From Mya arenaria (taxonomy: Eukaryota; Mollusca; Bivalvia; Myida; Myidae), in the NCBI RefSeq assembly GCF_026914265.1, contig NC_069125.1:67445479-67509478 (forward strand): a stretch of 64,000 nt of DNA. The letters are read 5' to 3'. The translations under genes and the position numbers were made by a program. Positions 46,801-57,328 of the stretch are shown here, piece by piece. Position 1 is the stretch's first letter. Every line of letters begins with the position of its first letter. The notes under the pieces are model-generated. The model had not been told where the DNA came from and did not search any database. It saw only the letters and a list, made by a program, of their open reading frames with translations.

Positions 46801-49800
46801 AGACTTATAATGTATAGACACTTTGATATATATTTGAGCACTTTACTGAGTGACTCCACATCCATTCTGTAGCACAGACTTATAATGTATAGACACCAAT
46901 ATATTCAAGCACTTTACTGAGTGACTCCATATCCAGTCTGTAGCACAGACATATAATGTATAGATACTCAAACATCCAAGCACTTTTCCACGCAACTCCA
47001 AATCCAGTATTTAGCACAACATTAAATATATGCATGTAGACACTTGAATTCATTCAAGCATTTTACAGCGCGACTCCACATCCAGTATCCAATGTTGTTC
47101 AAGCTGACAAACAAGAAAATGAAGAGAGAGACGCACTGTGGTGTGCTGGAGTTTGTGGCAGACGAGGGCAGGATCTACATACCATACTGGGTAAACCCTT
47201 ACCACCGTAATGCATATACATTTATAGTAGGGATGCAAACGAATGGCAAAATTGATATGCGAATATTTGGTAATTCTTTCGATCGAATATTCGATTATTC
47301 GAATACTAAAATGAATCTTTAAGAATTGTAGTAAAATATCATTCACTATATATATATAGTAATAGTAGGGGCCATGTTACCCTTCTTTGTCGTAACCGGT
47401 ACATATGACGAAAAAAAACAAAAATTCAATTACTTCAATTCCTTTGCGTCCATATTTGCAAACAATGCAATTATAAGATCAAGGAATTTTGTATTTTCCT
47501 GGTTAAATGACGATATGCGCCAATGTTGGACTTGCAGCCTCGTTCTGGGATTGATGTTTATGAAATATATTTATAGAAAACGACATCACGGCCAAATGTC
47601 GATTTTGACTTATGTATTGTACAACAATACAGGACATAAATCCTTAAACGCTTATTAAACCATACAGTTACCTTTCAAGGCAAGAGCATTATATGGAAAC
47701 ATGGAAAACAGTTAAAAACACATAAGTAGCACATGTCCTTCATATAATCAGTGCGATTTGAGCAATATCGCCAAGCTTGATTAGCAGCGAAGACAACACA
47801 TTGGTATAAAGACCAATCTCTTAAACCCTTAATTGGTATGGTTGTTTAAATGTACCGAAAACAATTGGAATGTGTTTAATGTCACTTGTCTAACAGCCAG
47901 TAAATGCAAATTTACGGACACTGTTTAGAGTTCCCGACGATATATGACATATGGTGCTTGTAAGTGTCATAAAGTTCACGCCTCTTGTATTAGGGGCCAA
48001 TTGTTGTAAAAACAAGACAATCGAATAACACAGTCGTAGGCAAAACATTTGTTAATTTATTAAATCAACAAACACATGGAATATTCGAATACCCATTTTG
48101 ACATTCAAATACCAAATGTTCGATCAAATATTCGTTTGCATCCCAAATTTATCGAGATAATATTGAAATGAACTCTATATATATGTAAGTTTATGTAAGG
48201 CCTCAGATGTCCAATGATTTTTTGATTGGTTTTGTTTTCACTTAAAGGCCTAGTTTAAGCCTTTTATATATTGATGTACTTGCAGATTGTTGTTGTTGGT
48301 TGTAAATATTTTGTTGTTGTTGTTGTAGATGATGAAGAACCTGCTGCTACAGGAGGGAGACTTGGTTCAGGTGGACAATGTGTCACTGCCTATCGCCACA
48401 TTTGCCAAGTTCCAGCCTCAGCACACAGACTTTCTGGACATCTCAAACCCCAAGGCTGTGTATCCTTCAGTCACAACACTTTTGTGTTACCATGGCAGCA
48501 TCAGATTAACTGACTTATTATTCTGTTCTAAATTTAGAGCCACTTTATAGGTTAAGAATACAGTATCTTAAATTATTGTATGCATGTATTTAATGCAGAT
48601 AAGACAGTTTTTTTTGTGATATTTAAAAGTGTTTGTTTCTTTCATCAGATACATCATTTCCAACAAGCAAATTTCATTTTCCTTAACTGATATTCAAGCC
48701 TGGAAAATGCCTTAAGGAGTTTTGCCTGCCTGACAGTGGAAGATCTCATTGAATTCAAATACAATGACAAGGTATGTCCTGACAGTTTCCTTATTAAATC
48801 ATTAAATGGATATTGATACATGCATTATGTAAGGGGAGTGGGAGGAGTAGGGGAGGCAGTCTTGCTTGTGCTGTATAACATGTATATTACTATGCAGTTC
48901 ATATTAAGAGCTTGTCTGTTTTTTGCAGATTTTTTTCTTCAATTAACAGTGACAATGTACATTGGTTAAAGTCACGTTATTCACTCAGACAGACTAAAAT
49001 ACAAGTTTGGTTATGCCTCTTGATTAAAGGTTGAAAATGAGCGTTGGCTTTACCTGTGATACATGCAATGCAAAATGCCTCAAAAAGGTATATGAAATTT
49101 ATACTGAATTCAAATGGCCAGGCAGACCTGTACATTTTAGCTGATCTGTTTTCAATGGAAGAAGTTGAGGTGATTTAATGGAAGAAGTTGAGGTGTTTCA
49201 ATGGAAGAAGTTGAGGTGTTTCAATGGAAGAAGTTGAGGTGTTTCAATGGAAGAAGTTGGGTGTTGTCATAGCCTTGGTGTTGTCATAATTGGCAGTACA
49301 AAAAAACTGTTCAAATGCTTAGTCAAAATTATACCAGAGACAATATGCAAATCTACTTTAATGCTAATAAACCTTTCTTTAATAATAAGTGAGACTGGAA
49401 AATATAATGGGATGGCTTTGGCTCCGCAGCACTATTGTTTCTCTGATATATTGCATCATTAAGGAACTTATACTGTTCATTTTTTGCAGATATATGAGAT
49501 GCGAGTACTTGAATCAAAGCCTGGCCGTGCAGTGTCCATCATAGAATGTGATATGAATGTAAGTACTTGAGTCAAAGCCTGGCCGTGCAGTGTCCATCAT
49601 AGAATGTGATATGAATGCCAGTACTTGAATCAAAACCTGGCCATGCAGTGTCCATTATAGAATGTGATATGAATGTAAGTATTTAAATCAAAGCATGGCT
49701 GTGCAGTGTCCATTATAGAATGTGATATGAATGTAAGTATTTAAATCAAAGCCTGGCCGTGCAGTGTCCATTATAGAATGTGATATGAATGTAAGTACTT

Positions 49801-52800
49801 AAATCAAAACCTGGCCGTGCAGTGTCCATTATAGAATGTGATATGAATGTAAGTACTTAAATCAAAGCATGGCTGTGCAGTGTCCATTATAGAATGTGAT
49901 ATGAATGTAAGTACTTGAGTCAAAACCTGGCAGTGCAGTGTCCATCATAGAATGTGATATGAATGTAAGTACTTGAATCAAAGCCTGGCCATGCAGTGTC
50001 CATTATAGAATGTGATATGAATGTAAGTACTTGAATCAAAACCTGGCCGTGCAGTGTCCATTATAGAATGTGATATGAATGTAAGTACTTGAATCAAAAC
50101 CTGGCCGTGCAGTGTCCATTATAGAATGTGATATGAATGTAAGTACTTGAATCAAAACCTGGCCGTGCAGTGTCCATTATAGAATGTGATATGAATGTAA
50201 GTACTTGAGTCAAAGCCTGGCCGTGCAGTGTCCATCATAGAATGTGATATGAATGTAAGTACTTAAATCAAAACCTGGCCGTGCAGTGTCCATTATAGAA
50301 TGTTATATGAATGTAAGTACTTAAGTCAAAACCTGGCCGTGCAGTGTCCATTATAGAATGTGATATGAATGTAAGTACTTAAATCAAAACCTGGCCGTGC
50401 AGTGTCCATTATAGAATGTGATATGAATGTAAGTACTTGAATCAAAGCCTGGCCGTGCAGTGTCCATTATAGAATGTGATATGAATGTAAGTACTTGAAT
50501 CAAAACCTGGCCGTGCAGTGTCCATTATAGAATGTGATATGAATGTAAGTACTTGAGTCAAAGCCTGGCCGTGCAGTGTCCATCATAGAATGTGATATGA
50601 ATGTAAGTACTTAAATCAAAACCTGGCCGTGCAGTGTCCATTATAGAATGTTATATGAATGTAAGTACTTAAATCAAAACCTGGCCGTGCAGTGTCCATT
50701 ATAGAATGTGATATGAATGTAAGTACTTAAATCAAAACCTGGCCGTGCAGTGTCCATTATAGAATGTGATATGAATGTAAGTACTTGAATCAAAGCCTGG
50801 CCGTGCAGTGTCCATTATAGAATGTGATATGAATGTAAGTACTTGAATCAAAACCTGGCCGTGCAGTGTCCATCATAGAATGTTATATGAATGTAAGTAC
50901 TTAAATCAAAACCTGGCCGTGCAGTGTCCATTATAGAATGTTATATGAATGTAAGTACTTGAATCAAAACCTGGCTGTGCAGTGTCCATTATAGAATGTT
51001 ATATGAATGTAAGTACTTAAATCAAAACCTGGCCGTGCAGTGTCCATCATAGAATGTTATATGAATGTAAGTACTTAAATCAAAACCTGGCCGTGCAGTG
51101 TCCATTATAGAATGTGATATGAATGTAAGTACTTGAATCAAAACCTGGCCGTGCAGTGTCCATTATAGAATGTGATATGAATGTAAGTACTTGAATCAAA
51201 ACCTGGCCGTGCAGTGTCCATTATAGAATGTGATATGAATGTAAGTACTTAAATCAAAACCTGGCCGTGCAGTGTCCATTATAGAATGTGATATGAATGT
51301 AAGTACTTAAATCAAAACCTGGCCGTGCAGTGTCCATTATAGAATGTGATATGAATGTAAGTACTTGAATCAAAACCTGGCCGTGCAGTGTCCATCATAG
51401 AATGTTATATGAATGTAAGTACTTAAATCAAAACCTGGCCGTGCAGTGTCCATTATAGAATGTGATATGAATGTAAGTACTTGAATCAAAACCTGGCCGT
51501 GCAGTGTCCATTATAGAATGTGATATGAATGTAAGTACTTAAATCAAAACCTGGCCGTGCAGTGTCCATTATAGAATGTGATATGAATGTAAGTACTTAA
51601 ATCAAAACCTGGCCGTGCAGTGTCCATTATAGAATGTGATATGAATGTAAGTACTTAAATCAAAACCTGGCCGTGCAGTGTCCATTATAGAATGTGATAT
51701 GAATGTAAGTACTTGAATCAAAACCTGGCCGTGCAGTGTCCATTATAGAATGTGATATGAATGTAAGTACTTAAATCAAAACCTGGCCGTGCAGTGTCCA
51801 TTATAGAATGTGATATGAATGTAAGTACTTAAATCAAAACCTGGCCGTGCAGTGTCCATTATAGAATGTGATATGAATGTAAGTACTTAAATCAAAACCT
51901 GGCCGTGCAGTGTCCATTATAAAATGTGATATGAATGTAAGTACTTGAATCAAAGCCTGGCCGTTCAGTGTCCATCATAGAATGTGATATGAATGTAAGT
52001 ACTTGAATCATAAACCTGGCAGTGTTCATCATAAACACCTGAAATATGAAAACAATAGTTATAATCCAAAATCATGCTTGTTGAATGTACAAGTAAATGG
52101 AGCATCTATTTTTAATTTTTAAATGTTAACACTTAACAATGTAGTTTGAAAATCTAAATCTGTGGAATAAAATTTAAGAAATAAGATAAAGATACTAGAA
52201 CAATCAAAAGGATGTGTTTACATTACCTGTATAATGTATGATATGTCTAGGTGGACTTTGCTGCCCCGCTCGGATACAAGGAGCCTGAAAGGCAGAAGCC
52301 CAGGGACACAGAGCAGGAACAAGACATGGAGGTTTGTAAAGGGAGGGTGCATTTGAACATTCTGCTCTGTTCTCTTACTGTACAGGGGTTGGGGGGGGGG
52401 TCTGTTGCCTTAATAACATAAGCTTCTTTGCCAGGTTTTAAAAGGGGCAGGGTATTGCAGGAAAGGGACGGTACTTAGGGTGAAAAGGGCACATTGTAAG
52501 GGGCTGTGAAGAACTTGAAAATATGATGCATTTTAAATTTAGTTTCCAACTGCTAGATAAATTTAGTGTGAACATATTTATTATTCATATTCATTCTTTT
52601 TAACAAAACATTGGGAATTATCTAATGCATTCAAGGAAGGCTGACTATTGCATATGCTGGTCTCCATGAGAGCAGAGGGGTGCTATGAAAGGAGTTAGGG
52701 TGCAGGAACCTCCTTTAACTCTTTATCTAATTCGCTAATAATTGGGGTTGTGAATGTATCATACTAAATAGTAAAACTGTATGATTTAGCCAGAGATATA

Positions 52801-55800
52801 CATGTAGCTAGGTTATGAAAAAAACATACTTTTAATCTTGTACCTAGTGATGTCCTATGATATATCTGATTTTGTAAAGAAGGCCAAATATGACAACACT
52901 TAAGTCATTGGCACTCATTTAAATGATTTTAATAGAAGATGAGACTCCTGTAGATGTTTTAATACCATTTTGATACTTAAATTATCATTTCAGCATGAGG
53001 ATGAGGCTGATGACGCATTCAAGGTATGTGTATCTACGGGTGAAGGTGAAAAGCTTCTGTCTGCTTTTATCTTTAATATCAGTTAGAACCATGCCACATT
53101 CACCTCCTTGATATCTACATATGTCATTCAGTTGTACACACATCATATGTTTAATAGAAATATATGACAGCTCTATTTTTATCGTGACTTTAAATTACGT
53201 TTCTATTGATAACTGCATTACACATAACATTTCATTGTTAACTTTAGTGTATACACTTTGCTTTTTTGAGTACATATCAGTTAACATTCCTTTTTAGGGT
53301 TTAAATGTTACTCCTTATGATGTAATATTCAGATGTTTTGGTATACCACTGTCAGATGTAATACAACTATTTTATTTTACCTGAATACAATACATTCACA
53401 TTGTGTTTTAACATTGTATTTATAATGAGATTCTCCATGGTTCCTGATTGAAACATTAGTTGGTCAGGGTGGGTATGATCCCACTCCTTTCATACTTACT
53501 TACAGTGTTTTTTCACAATAAAATGAAAGAAATTGATATAAATTTAAGTGAATGTTGAACAATAAGCGCCTGTTCTTTCTTGTGTGCAGATATTCCAGGG
53601 CAAAGGGAACCGGCTAGATGGGAAGAACAAGGGGCTAGAGTGTATGGAAACTCAGTCAAGCAACGGTCCTCCTAAACGGTACGTCTAGCTCAGGGTCATC
53701 AAAATGTGCAATAATTGTTTATGGGTTTTAGAAATCAGTTAAGGTAGTGGAACTGACTTTGTTTGTTAGGTCACCAGTGTCCTAAAACATTATTATGCCC
53801 CCCTTCGAAGAAGAGGGGTATATTGCTTTGCACAGGCATGTCGGTCCGTCGGTCGGTCCGTCGGTAGACCAAAGCTTGTCCGAGTGATAACTCAAGAATT
53901 CCTGGACGTATGGTCATCAAACTTCACATGAAGGTTGGGCCTGACCAGTAGATGACCCCTATTTATTTTGGGGGTCATCGGGTCAAAGGTCAAGGTCACA
54001 GTGACCTTTAATGGTAAAATAATTTTAAAGCTTGTCCGAGTGATAACTCAACAATGCCTGCACCCATGGCCCTCAAACTTGACATGGAGGTTGGGCCTGA
54101 TCAGTAGATGACCCCTATTGTTTTTGGGGGTCATCAGGCCAAAGGTCAAGGTCACAGTGACCTTGAATGGTAAAAGGTTGTCCGAGTGATAACGTGACAA
54201 TGCCTGCACCCATGGCCCTCAAACTTGACTTGGAGGTTGGGCCTGACCAGTAGCTGAACCCTATTGTTTTTTGGGCTCAATGGGTCAAAGGTCAAGGTCA
54301 CAGTGACCTTGAATGGTAAAAGGTTGATCGAGTGATAACTCAACAATGCCTGCACCCATGGCCCTCAAACTTGACTTGGAGGTTGGGCCTGACCAGTAGA
54401 TGACCCCTATTGTTTTTGGGGGTCATTGGGCCAAAGGTCAAGGTCACAGTGACCTTGAATGGTAAAAGGAATTGGCCTGACCAGGAGATGACCCCTATGG
54501 TTTTTGGGGGTCATCTGGCCAAAGGTCAAGGTCACAGTGACCTGGAATGGTAAAAGGTTGTCCGAGTGATAACTCGACAATGCCTGCACCCATGGCCCTC
54601 AAACTTGACTTGGAGGTTGGGCCTGGCCAGAAGATGGTCCCTATTGATTTAAGGGGTCATTGGGCCAAAGGTCAAGGTCACAGTGACCTGGAATGGTAAA
54701 AGGTTATCCGAGTGATAACTTGACAATGGCTGCACCCATGGCCCTCAAACTTGATTTGGAGGTTGAGCCTGGCCAGAAGATTGTCCCTATTAATTTTAGG
54801 GGTCATTGGGCCAAAGGTCAAGGTCACAGTGACCTTGAATGATAAAAGGTTGTCCAAGTGATAACTCAACAATGCCTGCACCCATGGCCCTCAAACTTGA
54901 CATGGAGGTTGGGCCTGACCAGTAGATGACCCCTATTGATTTTAGGGGTCAAAGGTCAAGGTCACAGTGACCTTGAAAGCAAACTAGACAATTCTTGGAC
55001 CTATGGTCATCAAACTTGACATGAAGGTTGGGCCTGCCCAGTAGATGACCCCTATCGACTTTGGGGGTCATCAGGCCAAGGTCAATGTCACAGTAACCTT
55101 TAATGCAAAAAAGTTAACAAGTCTTCCCCCACTAATATCTCAACAATGCCTGAACCTATGATCATTAAACTTGACATGGATTTGAAGCCTGACCAGTAGA
55201 TCACCCTTATTGATTTTAGGATTCATAGTGCCAAAGGTCAAGGTCACAGTGATCTTGAATGGTAAAAGGTTGTCCGAGTGATAACTCAACAATGCCTGAA
55301 CCCATGGCCTTCAAACTTGACTTGGAGTTGCATCTGACTTGTAGATGACCCCTTATGATTTAAGGGGTCATCGGGTCAAAGGTCAAGGTCACAGTGACCT
55401 TGAATGAAAAAAACTTGTCTTGTGATAACTTGACAATGCCTGCACCCATGGCCCTCAAACTTGACATTTAGGTTTCTGGTGACCAGCTGATGACTCTGGA
55501 TTTTGAGTTCATAGAGTCAAAGGTCATGACGGTCATAACACACTTTATCCTCACACTTTAATGGTCATAATCTTAAAACAGCAACAAATCAGCTGTCATT
55601 TCGGTCCATGCATATTTCATTCAATTGTCCATATAATCCTGACAACATGGCGCTCAGGGGGGGCATAATGTTTGACAAACATCTCTTGTTTATTCAAGCA
55701 TTTCTATTTTGGTCTATGTTTTTAGAAGAAGAGAAAGATTTAGATATTGTGATACCTTTGGAATCAACTGTCCTCAATGGCTTGCTAACAAAGTGTGTGT

Positions 55801-57328
55801 ATACCATGTGATAAATTGCGTCATAAATGCTACGTAGGAAGGCAATATTTTGCTTCAAATGAAGACTTTAAACAAAGATGACTCCTATTAAAACATTCGC
55901 ACAATACGGTTGTCTGACAGAGCACTGTCAAAACATTATTTTGGAAACAAGTTTGTCGAAGTGTTCGATGAAACTAATCACCTTTTCAAATTCCGGTAAT
56001 AAAACGAAGCCGGGCCTCCGTTAGTGGCGTAGACTGCCTTTTGTTTCATTTAAAATGGTGTAGAAAATTTTGCCTTCCGGAGTAGCATACATGTATATGA
56101 CGTAATTTATCACATGGTATTCACACACTGTAACTCATTTGCTGTAACTTAAAAAAAATCAATGAACCTTAAACCAAATTGTTTTAATGTTTCCATGTAC
56201 TCAAAACGTTCAATTTAATTAGCATGGAACATGTCTATATGCACAAGTATATGCAGAAACATTGCTCTGTAAAAAATACTTGTTGTGTCCTATGGTGAAT
56301 TAAGAAAAAGTTTGGGCATTTGTTTCCCAGGTTTTTGTTATCATCTGTTTCTTTACCTTGTACGATCAATTGTTGTTAGCTTGCCTTTTTCTTAAAGCTT
56401 CGTCATAAATTTGGTGTCACTGTTGTGGCCTTGTGAAAAATGTTAACCTTGGCCATTACTGTAAAAATCATTCAAGATATTCAATGAAACTAGGATCAAA
56501 TTTTGTGGCTTGCCAGTGACAAAATGCACATGTATGGCAAGGCCCATAACTCTGGCTACAGTAATAATCAACCCCTTTTTGTCTGTTAAATAACAGACAA
56601 GCATTAGCATTCACTCCACAGTGCTCTTATTTATTTTTCATATGAAAATTTGCATTTTGTTCCTTTTCTTTTATTTCAGTGGTATTCCCAACTACGGCTA
56701 CAAAAAGAACACAATCACATTCATCAGAAATTCTAGAAAGGCAGAAAATGGAGCTCAGTCACCAGAGGTATACCTATGCACCTTGTGGTTATATTTGGTA
56801 GGAGAGGCATGTAGCTTGGCATTGTCATCAGTCTGTCAGAATACAGAATATTGTTAAATACTGTATCATTTCCTTATAACTAGTATGATTTCACACTGTT
56901 TCGTTGCTTGTTAAATCCAACTGTAGTTAGGGTTATATCATCCTGATAGGGTTGATGGCTGTTATTGAGCAGTAAATGACCCCTATCAATATGACATTAT
57001 GTACGTAGTATGTGCAAAATAGCAGCCATCACCAGCATCATAACTTTGAATAATATCTGTAGAATGGTTAGCTTTTCATATTTAAAACTGTTTTAGAGTG
57101 CAAGAGACCCATGATTGTGTAGTTTATACAAAATGAATAAAAGATATCTGATTTTCCTGAAATTGTACGGATGAGAAGGAAAGCTACACCTTTGGGTAGG
57201 TTTCACATGTTGATAACCTACGATACTGTATGTGTCCCTGTTTGATTGTGTTCCAGGACAAAATGTTTGAAGCATTCTCCGGGGACGGACAGAGCTTACG
57301 TAAAGTGAAGACAAAGGGGCGAAGGTAG
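43805..57328 (+). CDS. UFD1: UFD1 homologue, p97/VCP-NPL4 ubiquitin cofactor, complete
   Basis: Twelve exons with agreeing phases: 43805-43807, 45974-46091, 46359-46391, 47069-47190, 48329-48459, 48699-48771, 49490-49558, 52251-52331, 52994-53023, 53590-53678, 56680-56767 and 57257-57328. The product has 302 residues (human 307). UFD1 pairs with NPL4 to deliver ubiquitylated clients to the p97 unfoldase in ER-associated and chromatin-associated degradation. The N-terminal UFD1 double-psi barrel is clear ([82 protein letters not shown]). The tail has the first p97-binding SHP box ([10 protein letters not shown]), the NPL4-binding segment ([19 protein letters not shown]) and the second SHP box (FSGDGQSLR). 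The first coding exon is the ATG alone, followed by GTAAGA; exon 2 could begin at 45974 or in frame at 45980. Introns 3 and 7 contain splice-site-derived repeats, intron 4 a hAT-like element and intron 10 an ERE-bearing element. Confidence 0.97.
43990..44290. other. GC-rich patch in UFD1 intron 1, unidentified
   Basis: About 300 bp clearly richer in G and C than its surroundings, with phrases such as GGTCCAGCCTAGCCCGG and ACCAGGGACCCTAGGAAAGC. A 69-codon minus-strand open frame crosses it without recognisable domain. It is probably a fragment of a dispersed repeat. Confidence 0.35.
44520..44770 (-). mobile_element. LINE/SINE 3' end with (ATT)n, minus strand
   Basis: (ATT)n at 44521-44553 adjoins ACAACATTTATATAGCACTC and AAAGTGCTTTACAAGT. 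Read on the minus strand this is the AAAGxGCTATATAAATG-then-(AAT)n tail typical of L2-type elements and their SINEs. A second ATT run is at 44345-44370. The 5' limit is uncertain. Confidence 0.5.
45410..45800. mobile_element. Miniature element with AGTGCTCCAGC termini
   Basis: TAGTGCTCCAGCTAG at the left and the complement of CAGTGCTCCAGCCAGG at the right bound about 390 bp in UFD1 intron 1. CTGCCCTT/CACCCTGCTGCC motifs repeat inside the left end. Terminal form suggests hAT, but no target duplication was found. Confidence 0.5.
46688..47092 (+). repeat. Degenerate tandem repeat built on the UFD1 exon 4 acceptor (~6 units)
   Basis: Five intronic units of about 72 bp precede exon 4, and the sixth unit is the exon itself. 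Each reads TTCAAGCACTTT, then an acceptor-like or decayed CAG, then CGACTCCACATCCAGT, the first coding bases of exon 4, followed by GTAGCACAGACTTATAATGT and ATAGACACT. The unit at about 46767 keeps an intact-looking acceptor CTCTTTCCAG followed by CGCGACTTCACATCCAGT. The others have lost the AG or mutated around it. Confidence 0.88.
47228..48146. mobile_element. hAT-like non-autonomous element with 8-bp target duplication
   Basis: TAGGGATGCAAACGAAT at the left pairs with the complement of TTGGGATGCAAACGAAT at the right; length 919 bp, no transposase. Flanks ATTTATAG (47220-47227) and ATTTATCG (48147-48154) form an 8-bp target duplication with one mismatch. Subterminal CGAATATT / TTCGAATA motifs cluster at both ends. 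It lies in UFD1 intron 4, 37 bp after exon 4. Confidence 0.87.
49153..49260. repeat. 23-bp tandem repeat, five copies
   Basis: TGGAAGAAGTTGAGGTGTTT plus CAA, repeated five times with few changes, in UFD1 intron 6. Not related to the adjacent exons. Confidence 0.93.
49505..52010 (+). repeat. 58-bp minisatellite seeded by UFD1 exon 7 end and its splice donor (~43 units)
   Basis: The first unit is coding: exon 7 from GTACTTGAATCAAAGCCTGG through GATATGAAT and the donor GTAAGT. About 43 units follow head to tail, each repeating the exon text (CCTGGCCGTGCAGTGTCCAT) and a perfect AAT|GTAAGT donor. Divergence is very low, mostly GAATC/AAATC, CATC/CATT and GTGATATG/GTTATATG alternations, so the array is young or homogenised. 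Unit length is not a multiple of three and TGA or TAA follows the donor, so using a later donor would break the protein. It fills about 91% of intron 7. Confidence 0.96.
53792..55669. mobile_element. TIR-bounded element with ~150-bp repeats carrying ERE palindromes
   Basis: ATTATGCCCCCC at the left and GGGGGGCATAAT at the right are perfect inverted ends. Inside, after a TCGGTCCG-rich head, about 11 units of roughly 90-170 bp repeat TTGTCCGAGTGATAACTC, AATGCCTGCACCCATGG, CCTCAAACTTGACTTGGAGG, GATGACCCCTATTG and AAGGTCAAGGTCACAGTGAC. Nine units keep a perfect GGTCACAGTGACC. No transposase is present. It lies in UFD1 intron 10. Internally repeated elements of this kind with GGTC-rich text are familiar in bivalves; class unknown. 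Confidence 0.85.
55791..56130. mobile_element. MITE with ~60-bp terminal inverted repeats
   Basis: AGTGTGTGTATACCATGTGA, TAAATTGCGTCATA and GGAAGGCAATATTTTGC at the left are mirrored at the right by the complement of CAGTGTGTGAATACCATGTG, TAAATTACGTCATA and GGAAGGCAAAA. About 340 bp, no coding. It lies just downstream of the ERE element in intron 10. Confidence 0.8.

Noticed and set aside
47044-47346. Plus and minus frames of 92 and 98 codons over UFD1 exon 4
   Set aside because: The plus frame is the real exon read through its donor into a transposon; the minus frame is antisense shadow.
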